Below, in pieces: positions 33,528 through 44,668 of a stretch of 64,000 bases of DNA. The notes under the pieces were generated by a model that worked only from the letters and a program-made list of their open reading frames with translations, was not told where the DNA came from and ran no database searches. The first letter of the stretch is position 1. The number at the start of each line of letters is the position of its first letter. The DNA lies in assembly GCA_027924585.1 (NCBI GenBank), contig BSBM01001067.1, positions 5,726,501-5,790,500 of the forward strand. The letters run 5' to 3'. The position numbers were made by a program, and so were the translations under genes. This DNA is from Larix kaempferi. Lineage: Eukaryota > Streptophyta > Pinopsida > Pinales > Pinaceae.

Positions 33528-35490
33528 ATTGGAATGCTCAATGCACCAAAAGGTGGAATGTTTTTGGCACTACACTTGGGGGCTAGGAAAAACATCCAAA
33601 CATCAATAAAAAAGTATCACCCTAATGCAAGGAGTAAGGACCACCAAGCAATTTAAAATGAAATTTATTCTAGTATTTACAGACCTAGCCATCATCATCA
33701 AACACATGGTATCTGAATCCTTTCCCCATGTCGTTGCTCTCAGTAGAATCATTTTACGAATATTCATGTGCCTCAAGCCTTTGATAGGATCGAATTCCAT
33801 CATGTCCTTAGAGGTTTAAATTCTTAGGTTGACATTATGACAATCATTGCATGGTCCTACCTCTATGGAGATTTGGAAAAATGGGAGGGTGGGGTGTTCA
33901 TCCCCCTACCCTAAGTTCTAAACCCATAAGCATTTAAATGAACTACTTTAACTTGGACCCCCAACAAGTAGATAGGCAAAGTCATCTCGATTTGCACTCT
34001 GTCTCATGCTCCCCCCTTCTCGCACACTTTGACGATTATGAGCCTCAATATGATGGGATACCACAACCCATGTGGTATTTCTCACCCCGCATCCAAGCCT
34101 AGGCACAATCCTTTTTCCTGGAATGTTTTTGTTTGTAAAATTGGAGGACAACTCTCAACCCTTTAGAGTCTCCCTTGAAAACAAAATGAGAACACGGAAG
34201 AATTTGGGCCTAGTTCTAAATGCATATTCTCTCAGATCATTGTAACCACTACAAAATTGTGGAGGTTAGCCAAGTGGAAGGTTACTATGGTAAGTGGAAC
34301 GATTCTAGAGTTTTCCTATGTGTTTCAGATGACCTAGTTGTGTAATTTCAAGTTCTTGTGTATGACTTTCTTTTACGTGGGTTGTAGAACGATTTTGGAG
34401 TTTTCATGTGGTATATTGATTTGGATGACCTAGTTGAGGCTTTTCAAGTCCTTGTGTATGGTTTTCTTTCCTATGGGTTGTGAAACCATTACAAAATCAT
34501 GGAGGATAACCAAGTGGAAGGATACCATGGTAAGTGCAATGACTATGGATTTTTCCTGTGGTACATTATTTTGGACGACTTAGTTGAGACTTTTCAAATT
34601 CCTTTGCATAGTTTTCTTTCCCGTGGGTTGTGAAAAACCTCAAATTGGTTTGGTAGGTGCAACCGTTTTTTAGTTGGGGGAATTGTATATAAAAGCCCTA
34701 CAAAGGGGCTTAGGATGTGTCAATGTCTAGCTGATGTGTCAACTCGAAATTTCGAAGAGATGTTAAAAATTGTGACAAAATCAATGATGAATGTTAGGAT
34801 GCTATGGTCGAAATGATGAGGCAATGGAGTCATGGTGTAAGGATTGGGAGGTTAAAAATGCCAGGTAAATCAAGAAAAGAAGAAGGTATAAAATCTTAAT
34901 GAAAGCATAAATAGCGAGGTAGAAGAGAATAATTCTAATGTTGGAAGAGGATGATGAAAGCTACACAGAAAAAATATAGGAGGAGGAATCCAAATTTAGA
35001 GAACTTGAGGAAAGGATATCCTAGTTGGAGTTGCAACAAAGGCCTAGTTTTGAAGAGCTTGGGAATGATGTACCTCACAAAGAATCAAGTGGATCCCCAA
35101 GTGTAGTTGTAATGGAAGACGACACAATTAAGCAAGACCTCTAATTTGTCCATAGTAGTAGGACTTGGATTCCCCTACCAATTTGGGCAATTTTAAATTT
35201 TAAACATTTTCTGTGTTTTGTAAAATTTTGTTCATAATAGGACAGTTTCTACACCTATACACTAGACATAGTTTATTTATGTTAAAATCATAGCTTTTCT
35301 TAGGAAGGACAAGGTCATTTCTTGTTAATATTTTAGTTCCTTTTTGAGAAATTTACTGGTAATTCCCATTTTGTACCAAATGGTTGCAATCCTTTTCTTT
35401 TTTAATATATTATCTAATCATTCTTTGCCAAAAACAATATTATGAATTAGAATATTAACATTCATATTATCTAGCGGAGTGTAGGAAGGT
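33528..35490. other. intergenic spacer, no recognised gene
   Basis: Several short open frames lie on both strands, none with domains I recognise. The part at 34.75-35.15 kb has a Lys/Glu-rich reading with stops (such as LEEDDESYTEK and FRELEERIS) that may be coiled-coil debris of an unknown element. Confidence 0.5.
34245..34640 (+). repeat. imperfect direct repeats, three copies
   Basis: A segment with ACYATTACAAAATCATGGAG, CCAAGTGGAAGG, GACCTAGTTG, TTTCAAGTCCTTGTGTATG and GGGTTGTG recurs, starting near 34245, 34384 (partial) and 34488. It is non-coding. Confidence 0.65.
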
Positions 35491-35495
35491 GGTAT

Positions 35496-38400
35496 TGTTG
35501 ATTAAGTTTTCATTGATTCCAACAATTGCGTCTTGGTGCCCCTTGTTGAGCCCCTGAGGGTTAGTATTTGGTTTGTGGTTGTCTATGTTAGAGGAGACCT
35601 TTTGACTTTGTCCAAGCCCAAGCTTGAAGCCCTTGGAGGCCTTGGGACAATGCCAAAATCCCTGGATACCCATTAACTTGGTTGAGTACCCCTAAGATGT
35701 ATCTTGGTCCCATTTGATCCCATTGTCAAGTCCCTTGCTCCTGGTTTTCTTCTGGTTGATGGTCTACATGCTACTTGTACTTTTTCTGGTCTCTTGGTTG
35801 GTTGTTGGATGGATGATGTGGTAGTTTTGTCCTTGGAGCCCACACACTTTCCTCTACACTCTTGCACATGTTGAAGCTTGGTTGACGATGATATCTTTGG
35901 GTCATGGAGCCCACACACATGGAGTCCTCTTGCTTGACAATGATGAATTCCTTAAGCCCACAAACTTGAAATATGGAGCCCTTGGACATATAGCCATGGT
36001 GTTAAAGCATTAAATCCCTTATGCATGCTAAATTGCAGTCCTTATGATGCCATTATCACACTTCATGCCTATAAAGTAATCCTTGAAATGTTAATCAATA
36101 TCGACATGATGTCCATGAAGCATAGTCTTTGGCCTACAAGAGCGTTGAAGATGTCCTTACGTCCATAACCCTTGCACATTGATGTAGCACTTGTCTGTAT
36201 AACATGTCATTAAAGCCCAGATGTAAGTAGCTCTCAAAAGAAAGTCATGTAATTTGTTGAAGTCACAATACGTAATTGAACCTAAAGATAAAATTGACCC
36301 AGTCAAAGGTTAAGAGATATTTTAATAAATTAAAAAAAAACACATTAAAAATGATATTTAATATTGAAGGAGAATTCAGCCTAGTAAAAGTACAAATTAA
36401 TTATTAAATAAAAAATTTGATGAATTCTTAGGAAGTCGGCCCAATAATTTTTTTTTTTTGGAGTGGAAAATGAGTATAAATACCCAAATGACCTCTCTCA
36501 AAATAAACAAAGAAAAATGCATTATCTCTTCTCTGATTTCGGGCTACCTCATTTCTGCAAAATTCGGACTGTCTCCTTTCTCTACAAATTCAGACTGTCT
36601 CCTCTCTGCAATTTCGGGCTGCTATAGATTTTTTACTGTCTCCTCTCTCTGCAAATTAGGGTTGTCTCCTTTCATTATTCAGGCTGCTTCCATGTGAATT
36701 TCGGGCTGCCTCCTTATTGGTTACACAGAGATCTTCAAAGTTTTCGGACAGTCTGATCTCTTGGTTAAGAACTAAAGTAGCAACACATATGATCTAGGGT
36801 AGTTCTATTGCAAGGGGTCTGATTTTTAAGGGCATCTGAAGGAAAATCCTTCAAGCTACTCCAGCAATTGTTAAGTAAGAGATGTGTAAACCCTTTGTGT
36901 AAATTGTAAAACCCTTGACCTCTAACTCTATTGATTTGTTTCACTCTTTTCTTGGACTGTACTTTTATCAAAGTATGACTGTCCTTTATTGTACCTTGTA
37001 TCATTTGGTACAACTTGGTGTCTTAAGTTGCTAAAATGTTTTTAGCTTAGCAAAGATTTGAAAGTTTTGCTTTATTGAATTGGTCATGAAGTTAGATAAC
37101 TGTGTTCTCCTTTTGGCAGTAATAACATTGTTTTGGTGATTGTGGAAGTGTTGTACATCTTAAGACCAAGGTGTTTAACTTTAAGTTTGATTGAAAATCC
37201 TCCTTTTGAACGATATTCCTTCTTGCTTAAAACAATACACTCTTTTGACTATACCTTGTTCTTGATCACTCTTGGTTTGACTGTATATCTCTTTTGTTGG
37301 ATTGGAAGTTGTTAACAAGATTAGTAATTGATTTGACAAGTGTATAAAGTTGACTTAGAATAATTGATGTGATGAGTTGTCAAATTTGATGTGTAAAGTG
37401 ATTACCTTGAAGACTGGCTTGACTTAATGTGAGCATTTGGTTTGTAAGCATTGCTTTGATCCTGTGTTTGTTTCTTGACTAAAATTGAGTGTAAGTATGA
37501 TTTGAAAATGATACCAAGTATTTTTTGATAGTATCACTTGATGGTGATTTGACAAGTTGACTACAAGAGCTTAAGAACATTCTCTTGTATCTTGATTAGT
37601 TTTGACAGTATTCTTTGTCCTAGATGGAAGTATTCTTTGATTGTATGACAAGTTAACTGTACTTACTCAGAGATTAATAATATTGACTAAGTGTTAACAA
37701 TGTTGTAAGAGTAATTGAGTTAAAAATATCTATGACTATGAGCTCTGACTATTGACTCTGTCTATGAGTCTAAGACTGGGATTAGTTGATGTTACTTGGT
37801 TGAGGTCTGATTTAGTTGTTTGACTATCAAGTCTTGCTAAGAGTTGACTGTGGTAGAGTCTTGTTTGAGGTCTGTCTATATGTGAGTCTGTGACTTGATG
37901 AAGCTGATTAAAGGGAATGGATTATTTCTAAGATCAGATTGACATAGTTTGGTATAGGTATATAAGAAGCTTGGCACAAGTTCAATTGAGTAGGATTGGC
38001 ACAGGTTGCTCTATGTGCAGTTGCTTGACTCATATTGGCTGAGTTGTATGAGTAGTTGGTTTGACCCAGGAGGACTGAGTTTGGTGTGCAGTTGGTTAGA
38101 CTCAGATTGACTGATTCGTATGATGTGGTACAACTTGATTAATATAGCCAGATTGGACAGATTGATTGTATATGTTGACAAGCAGTGGCAGTTGATGAGC
38201 AGTGGTTAGCAGTGACAGTTGATGAGAAGTGGTCAGCAATGACAATTGTTGTGTAGTGTGGTATAGGTGTTGGTCAGCAAATCCACAGGATCAGTGCGGT
38301 TTTGGTTTAGTAGTTCTGTCTTCATATCAGGATGGTAGGACGGGGAAATGAAATATAGGGAGCTAGGGATTCCTTCAGGTTGAAGCCTGTAAACCAAGGG

Positions 38401-38749
38401 GTTGTAGCCTCCTTCCATTTGTAGAGGGAGAATTGAAGTCATTGTAACAAGGGGGTTGTTGAATCCATCTAGTTGTTGCTGCAAAACTATTATTATAAAG
38501 GATTTTGTGGTTTTTCCCCTAGGACTCAAGGGTTTCCATGTAAAAATCTTGTGTACTGTGTTTTGCTATGCTTCCTATGTGATGATGATAAGATGATATG
38601 TGATGATGAGCTATAATTGTTGATATAATTATAATAACGTACTCTGCATAATATTGAATAAGCTATTGATGATTGTTAAAGTTGAAAAAGTAATAAAATA
38701 TATACACACTGTTCACCCCCCCATCTTAGTGGGCTCAGTGTGTCCAACA
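35496..38749 (+). repeat. 5' LTR of the outer element
   Basis: It runs from TG at 35496 to CA at 38749. A TATAAATA at 36475 lies about 980 bp into the LTR and is matched at 42019 in the 3' LTR, giving the probable promoter. The lower part is rich in TTGACTGAGTT-like short repeats. No coding sequence is supported; open frames such as 36458-36697 recur as shifted versions in the other LTR and are not protein-like. Confidence 0.9.
36475..36482 (+). promoter_or_regulatory. LTR TATA box (outer element)
   Basis: TATAAATA, conserved at 42019-42026 in the 3' LTR within a shared AATGAGTATAAATACCC context. Confidence 0.5.
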
Positions 38750-38751
38750 AT

Positions 38752-38763
38752 TGGTATCAGATC
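38752..38763 (+). promoter_or_regulatory. primer-binding site, tRNA-Met type (outer element)
   Basis: TGGTATCAGATC starts two bases after the 5' LTR. It differs at one position from TGGTATCAGAGC, the Copia initiator tRNA-Met primer site found exactly in the nested element. Confidence 0.8.
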
Positions 38764-38812
38764 AAGCCTTCACATTAATCCCTACCAGCTTGAAGGAGAT
38801 CCTTGACACACC

Positions 38813-40660
38813 ATGGGGTTCTCAATGAATGGAGTACCATTTTTTTGTGGGACATATTACTTGATCTGGAAAATGAGAATGCATGCTTATCTTGAGGCAA
38901 ATGAAATTGGTATATGGAAATCAGTTCTTATTGGATATATACCTCCAAAGAAGGTGAAAACAACATCTCAGAAAGAAGCAAAGAAAAATAATTCAATGGA
39001 TTTGGAAGCCATTCTTGAAGTCTTATCATATCCCATAAAAGAGAATATTGGAAAGAGCAACTTAGCTAAATAACTATGGCTCAGATTAGAACAACTCTAC
39101 TCCACTAAAGAACAAGAAGCAAAGGTTATGGAATTAATTCTTGAAGACCTAACATATCTCCAAAAAGAGAAAATAGGAAAGTGCAACTTAGTTGAAGAAC
39201 TAATGCTCAAAATAAATAAGCTAAACTCAGATGAAGAACAAGAAACAAAAGACGGCTCCATCAAAAGGTCAGTACAAGATCCAAGTAAGTATGAAGGTAA
39301 GTCTACTGAACACCCTGTTTGTAATGTTTTTGAAGAAATGTGTTTATCAAGTATAGAAGATAAGTGCTATTCTAAATTCATAGATTTTAATTCTTCAAAA
39401 TGTGATGAATCTCATTGTTCCCTGATAAATCATAGAAATGAATGTTTAAATAATGATATTACTAATTATTTTCAAAAGGTTGAGAAACTTTGTGAACAGA
39501 ACCAGGTATTGCAAGAGCAATTGGACAAATTTGAGAAGAGGAATCAAGAAGAATGTGAGAAGGCCACACATACTATAATTGATCTAAATCTCCTTGTTGA
39601 AGAAGCTACCAAAATAAAAGAAGCCATATCCAACTCTCTGAAAGATCAACTTGAGAAGTTTGCTGCTGAAAATAAAAGACAATCAGAAGAAATTGACAAG
39701 CTCATAAGAGAGCTAGAAGATAAGGAGAAATATTTGACTCGCAAAATTCAAGACAAATATAGTGAGATCAGTACCTTGAAAAATTACAGAAGGAAAGTAT
39801 CAGCAGTCAGAAAGAAGATTCAAATGACAAAAGGGGAATTCACTTCAGTCATGATATTGAAGAAAAAATAAGAAGAAAACAAGAATTTGAAATCAAATCC
39901 TTGAAGATAGAATTATGAAAGGTATGTCAGATGAATTTTGAAGTTGAAAGGAACTCTTAGAGATCAAAAAGGAAAATCAAGTACTAAAAGAACAACTGCA
40001 AAAATCTCATGAGGAAGATCAGAACTCAAAAGGACAGATGGAAGACAATATCGTTTATATGAAAGAATAGATAAAAGAAGTCAAGAAAATTAAAGAAGAC
40101 CTAACAAGACAACTCCAAGAAAAGATAGAAATTTGTCAAAAGCAATAATTGAAGATCCTCTCTCTAAAGGAATATCTGAACAAGACAACTGCTCAGTTGA
40201 AGACAAACTCAAAGATCGGGAAGAACACTGAAGAAAGTGAGAGATCCAAGGAAAAAGAAGAAAAGGTTAACAGTTATACAGGTATTCTCAGAATATCCCA
40301 TGATCAACAAGAATAAAGAGAAGCTACATCACAAAAATCCTTTGCTCAGAGATATCCCATAATGTTCCATGGTCACTACTACAAGTGTAAAAAGCATGGT
40401 CACAAAGTCATTCATTATAGAGCTCATGATAGAATCACTCCAGAAAGAAATAAAGTTACATTTTTTGTCCAATGTTAGAATTGCCATAATTATGGTCATT
40501 TTGCAAAACATTGCAAAATGCAGGGAGAAGTTAAATTTTGGAGAAGAAATCAAGTTCAGTCGAATATCATGAACAACAATCAGTCTAACAAAGTATGGAG
40601 AAGAAAGTCAGTAGATTGTCCCATTGAGCAAGACAAAAATGATGAAGTGTTGAGAAGAAC
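38813..40660 (+). pseudogene. Copia-type gag with long coiled coil and zinc knuckles
   Basis: The ATG at 38813 starts MGFSMNGVPFFCGTYYLIWK and MRMHAYLEANEIGIWKSVLI, the gag N-terminal domain of plant Copia elements. A TAA at 39071 interrupts it, and the same frame resumes (LWLRLEQLYSTKEQEAK) and is open from 39128 to 39871. That part is Glu/Lys-rich with strong coiled-coil character (QNQVLQEQLDKFEKR, LIRELEDKEKYL). Further coiled coil follows in another frame. Near 40.38-40.53 kb are two CCHC knuckles, the first with two Cys changed to Tyr, the second CxNCHNYGHFAKHC with a stop codon inside. Gag forms the particle and binds RNA; no pol follows. At least three lesions make it inactive. Confidence 0.8.
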
Positions 40661-41007
40661 CTAATACCATGTTTGATGACTATAGATTAGTGATCTGAAG
40701 TACAAAGAATGTGTAAAAGGAGCGACGTACCCGATTATCAGATTAAGATCAGTTGTATCCTTGTGATATAACACAAGTCCATCAAAGTACAAACAGTTCC
40801 CAATGATAGGGGGATAAATATTTCCAAAGGAAGTTCTTGTTTACATTAATGCAAAAAGGAAGAGAAGTTGATGACAGGGGGAGCATACCCTAAGGGGGAG
40901 TTGTATGGTCAAAGGATGTTCCCTTTGCCATTGATGCCAAAGGGGGAGAGAAATTGTGACAGTGAGAGATTGTTCTGAAGAGGAGCTTGAGTGTTGTCAT
41001 CAATGAC
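40661..41007 (+). other. gag 3' flank with GGGGGAG-rich tracts
   Basis: This non-coding stretch carries repeated purine tracts (ACAGGGGGAGC, TAAGGGGGAGT, AAAGGGGGAGAG), as is usual upstream of 3' LTRs in SIRE-like Copia elements. No pol sequence is visible. Confidence 0.6.
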
Positions 41008-41019
41008 AAAGGGGAAGAT
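41008..41019 (+). promoter_or_regulatory. polypurine tract of the outer element
   Basis: AAAGGGGAAGA directly precedes the 3' LTR and would prime plus-strand DNA synthesis. Confidence 0.75.
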
Positions 41020-44007
41020 TGTTGATTAAGTTGTCATTGATGCCAACATTTCCTAGTCATTGATGCCAACAATTGAGTCTTGGTTCCCTTTGTGGAGCCC
41101 CTGAGGGTTAGTATTTGGTTTTTGGCTATCTATTTAAGAGGTGACCTTTTGAATTTGTCCAATCCCAAGCTTGAATTCCTTGGAGGCCTTGGGACAATGC
41201 CAAAATCCCTGAATACCCATTAACTTGGTTGAGTTCCCTTAAGTTGTATCTTGGTCCCATTTGAGTCCATTGTCAAGTCCCTTTCTCCCGGTTGTCTTCT
41301 GGTTGATGGTCTTTGTGCTACTTGTACTTGTTCTGGTCTCTTGATTGGTTGTTGGATGGATGATGTGGTAGTTTAGTCCTTGGATCCCACACACATGCCC
41401 TTACACTCTTGCACATGTTGAAGCTTGGTTGATGATGATATATTTGGGTCATGGAACCCACACACATGGAGTCCTCTTACTTGACAATGGTGAAGTCCTT
41501 AAACCCACAAACATGAAATATGGAGCCCTTGGACATATATACATGGTGTTAAAGCCTTAAAGCCCTTATGCATGATAAATTGCAGCCCTTAAGATGCCAT
41601 TATCACACTTTCCTATAAAGGAGTCCTTGGAATGCTAAGCAATATTGACATGATGTCCATGAAGCATGGTCTTTAGCCTACAAGAGCGTTGAAGATGTTC
41701 TTATGTCCATAACCCTTGCACATGGATGTAGCACTTGTCCGTATAACATGACATTGAATCCCACATGTAAATAGCTCTCAAAAGAAAGTCATGTAATTTG
41801 TTGAAGTCACAATACTTAATTGAACCTAAAGAGAAAATTGGCCCAGTCAAAGGTTAAGAGATATTTTAATAAAAGAAAAAAAAGCACATTAAAAATGATA
41901 TTTAATATTGAAGGAGAAGTCAACCCGGTAAAAGTACAAATTAATTATTAAATAAATTTTTTTGATGAATTCTTAGGAAGTCGGCCCAGTAAAGTGTTTT
42001 TTTGGAGTGAAAAATGAGTATAAATACCCGAACAACCTCTCTCAAAATAAACAAAGAAAAATGCATTATCTCCTCTCTGATTTCGGGCTGCCTCATTTCT
42101 GCAAAATTCAGATTGTCTCCTTTCTCTGCAAATTTAGACTGTCTCCTCTTTGCAATTTTGGGCTGCTACAGATTTTTTACTATCTCCTCTCTCTGCTGCT
42201 TAGACTGTCTCCTCTCTCTGCAAATTAGGGTTGTCTCCTTTCAGAATTTAGGCTACTTCCATGTGAAATTTGGGCTGCCTCCTTATTGGTTACACAAAGA
42301 TCTTCAAAATTTCCAGGCAGACTGATCTCTTGGTTAAGAACTGAAGCAATAACACATACGATCTAGGGTAGTGCTATTGCAAGGGGTCTGATTTTTAAGG
42401 GCATCCGAAGGAAGCTCCTTCAAGCTACTCCAATAGTTGTCAAGTAAGAGATGTGTAAACCCTTTGTGTAAATTGTAAAACCCTTGACCTCTAACTCGGT
42501 TGATTTGTTCCACTCTTTTCTTGGACTGTACTTTTATCAGAGTATGATTTTCCCTTATTGTACCTTGTATCATTTGGTACAGCTTGGTGTCTTAAGTTGC
42601 TAGATTGTTTTTAGCTTAGCAGAGATTTGAAAGTTTTGCTTTATTGAATTGGTCATGAAGTTAGATAATTGTGTTCTCCTTTTGACAGTAATAACACTGT
42701 TTTGGTGATTGTGGAAGTGTTGTACATCTTAAGACCAAGGTGTTTAACTTTAAGTTTGATTGACGGTCCTCCTTTTGAACTATATTCCTTCTTGCTTAAA
42801 ACAATACACTCTTTTGACTATACCTTGTTCTTGATCACTCTTGGTTTGATTGTATATCTCTTTTGTTGGATTGGAAGTTGTCAATAAGATTAGTAATTGA
42901 TTTGACAAGTGTGTAAAGTTGACTTAGAATAATTGATGTGATGAGTTGTCAAATTTGATGTGTAAAGTGATTACCTTGAAGACTGGCTTGACTTAATGTG
43001 AGCATTTGGTTTGTAAGCATTGCTTTGATCCTGTGTTTGTTTCTTGACTAAAATTGAGTGTAAGTATGATTTGAAAATGATACCAAGTATTTTTTTATAG
43101 TATCACTTGATAATGATTTTACAAGTTGAATACAAGAGCTTAGCAACATTCTCTTGTATCTTGATTAGTTTTGACAATATTCTTTGTCCTAGGTGGAAGT
43201 ATTCTTTGACTGCATGACAAGTTGACTATACTTATTAAGAGATTGATAATATTGACTAAGTGTTAACAATGTTGTAAGAGTAATTGAGTTAAAAATATCT
43301 ATGACTATGAGCTCTAACTGTTGACTCTGTCTATGAGTCCAAGAGTGGGATTAGTTGATGTTACTTGGATGAGGTTTGATTTAGTTGTTTGACTATCAAG
43401 TCTTGCTAAGAGTTGACTGTGGTAGAGTCTTGTGTGAGGTCTTCCTGTATGTGAGTCTTACTTGATGAAGTTGATTAAAGGGAATGGATTAGTTCTAAGA
43501 TCAGATTGACACAGTTTGGTATAGGTATATAAGAATCTTGGCACAATTTTAGTTGAGCAAGATTGGCATAGGTTGCTCTACGTGCAGTTGCTTTGACTCA
43601 TATTGGCTGAGTACAGTATGAGAAGTTGGTTTGAACCAGGAGGACTGAGTTTGGTGTGCAGTTGGTTAGAATCACATTGACTGAGTTGGATGATGTGGTA
43701 CAACTTGATTGATATAGCCATGTTGGACAGATTGATTGTATATGTTGAAAAGAAGTGGCAGTTGATGAGCATTGGTCAGCAATGACATTTGATGAGCAAT
43801 GGTCAGCAGTGACAATTGTTGTGCAATGCGATACAGGTGTTGGTCAGTAGGTCCGCAGGATCAGTGCGGTTGTGGTTTAGTAGTTCTATTTTCATATCAG
43901 GGTGGTAGGACGGGGCAAGGAAATCTAGGGAGCTAGGGATTCCTTCGGGTTGAAGCCTGTAAACCAGGGGGTTGTAGCCTCCTTCTAGTTGTAGCTAGAG
44001 AATTGAA

Positions 44008-44656
44008 TGTTGATGTATATGTAACTTCGGAATGTATTTCACATATATGTATATTGTATTCCTATAGAGATGGTATTATTCCTCTATAAGGAAGTGTCGT
44101 CATTTATATTGTAAGTGTCGTAACTTATACTTGATGGGTTATTAGACCACCTTGTTGGGGTCGGCCCTGTATAAGTCATGTGGGTCAAAGGGTTATTAGA
44201 CCACCCTATTGGGGGTCGTCCATGTGGGTCTAAGGGTTATTAGACCACCCTATTGGGGGTCGGCCCAGTCAGCATTATATTATGTGGTTAAGTTCGAGCC
44301 TACATGAGTTAGGTAAAAAGGCAAGTCAAGTCAAGTATAAATAGAGTGCGGGAGGCACTCTATTTACTCACTCACTTCTCACACATGCTCTCAAGGAGGA
44401 GAGGCACACTTATGGAGGAGGAGGATCTGCTGCTAGGTTATGGCTATCTCTCTTGGTTGGTTGTATCATTGCTCTATCTATCTCTGAGGAAGTTATTGGG
44501 GTTTTTCACCTTTATGGTTTTCCCCAAGTAAATCTTTGTGTCTCTTGTGTGCTTGCATTATTGTCTCCATGATTGATATGCTGTAGATATGCTGTACATG
44601 TTGTTATCTCAGTTAAGATCCTAGATCATATTGAAGTAAATTCAGAAAATTTAACA
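44008..44656 (+). repeat. 5' LTR of the nested Copia
   Basis: It contains three copies of a GGGTTATTAGACCACC unit (near 44144, 44191 and 44235), the TATA box at 44336 and the inverted repeat at 44339-44365. Confidence 0.95.
44336..44365 (+). promoter_or_regulatory. LTR TATA box overlapping an 11-bp inverted repeat
   Basis: TATAAATA (44336-44343) runs into AAATAGAGTGC (44339-44349), loop GGGAG, then GCACTCTATTT (44355-44365), a perfect 11-bp stem. The 3' LTR copy is at 50622-50648. The diverged solo LTR keeps it exactly at 29047-29073. The transcription start is expected near the end of the stem. Confidence 0.75.
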
Positions 44657-44668
44657 TGGTATCAGAGC
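44657..44668 (+). promoter_or_regulatory. primer-binding site, initiator tRNA-Met
   Basis: TGGTATCAGAGC immediately follows the LTR end CA and matches the standard plant Copia primer site. Confidence 0.92.

Noticed and set aside
42007-42325. Overlapping open frames in the giant LTR, with similar ones at 36458
   Set aside because: They come from CTCTCTGCAAATT-type repeats of the LTR and differ between the two LTRs; not coding.
44657-44668. tRNA-Met gene fragment
   Set aside because: Only the 12-base primer-binding complement is present, with no tRNA fold.
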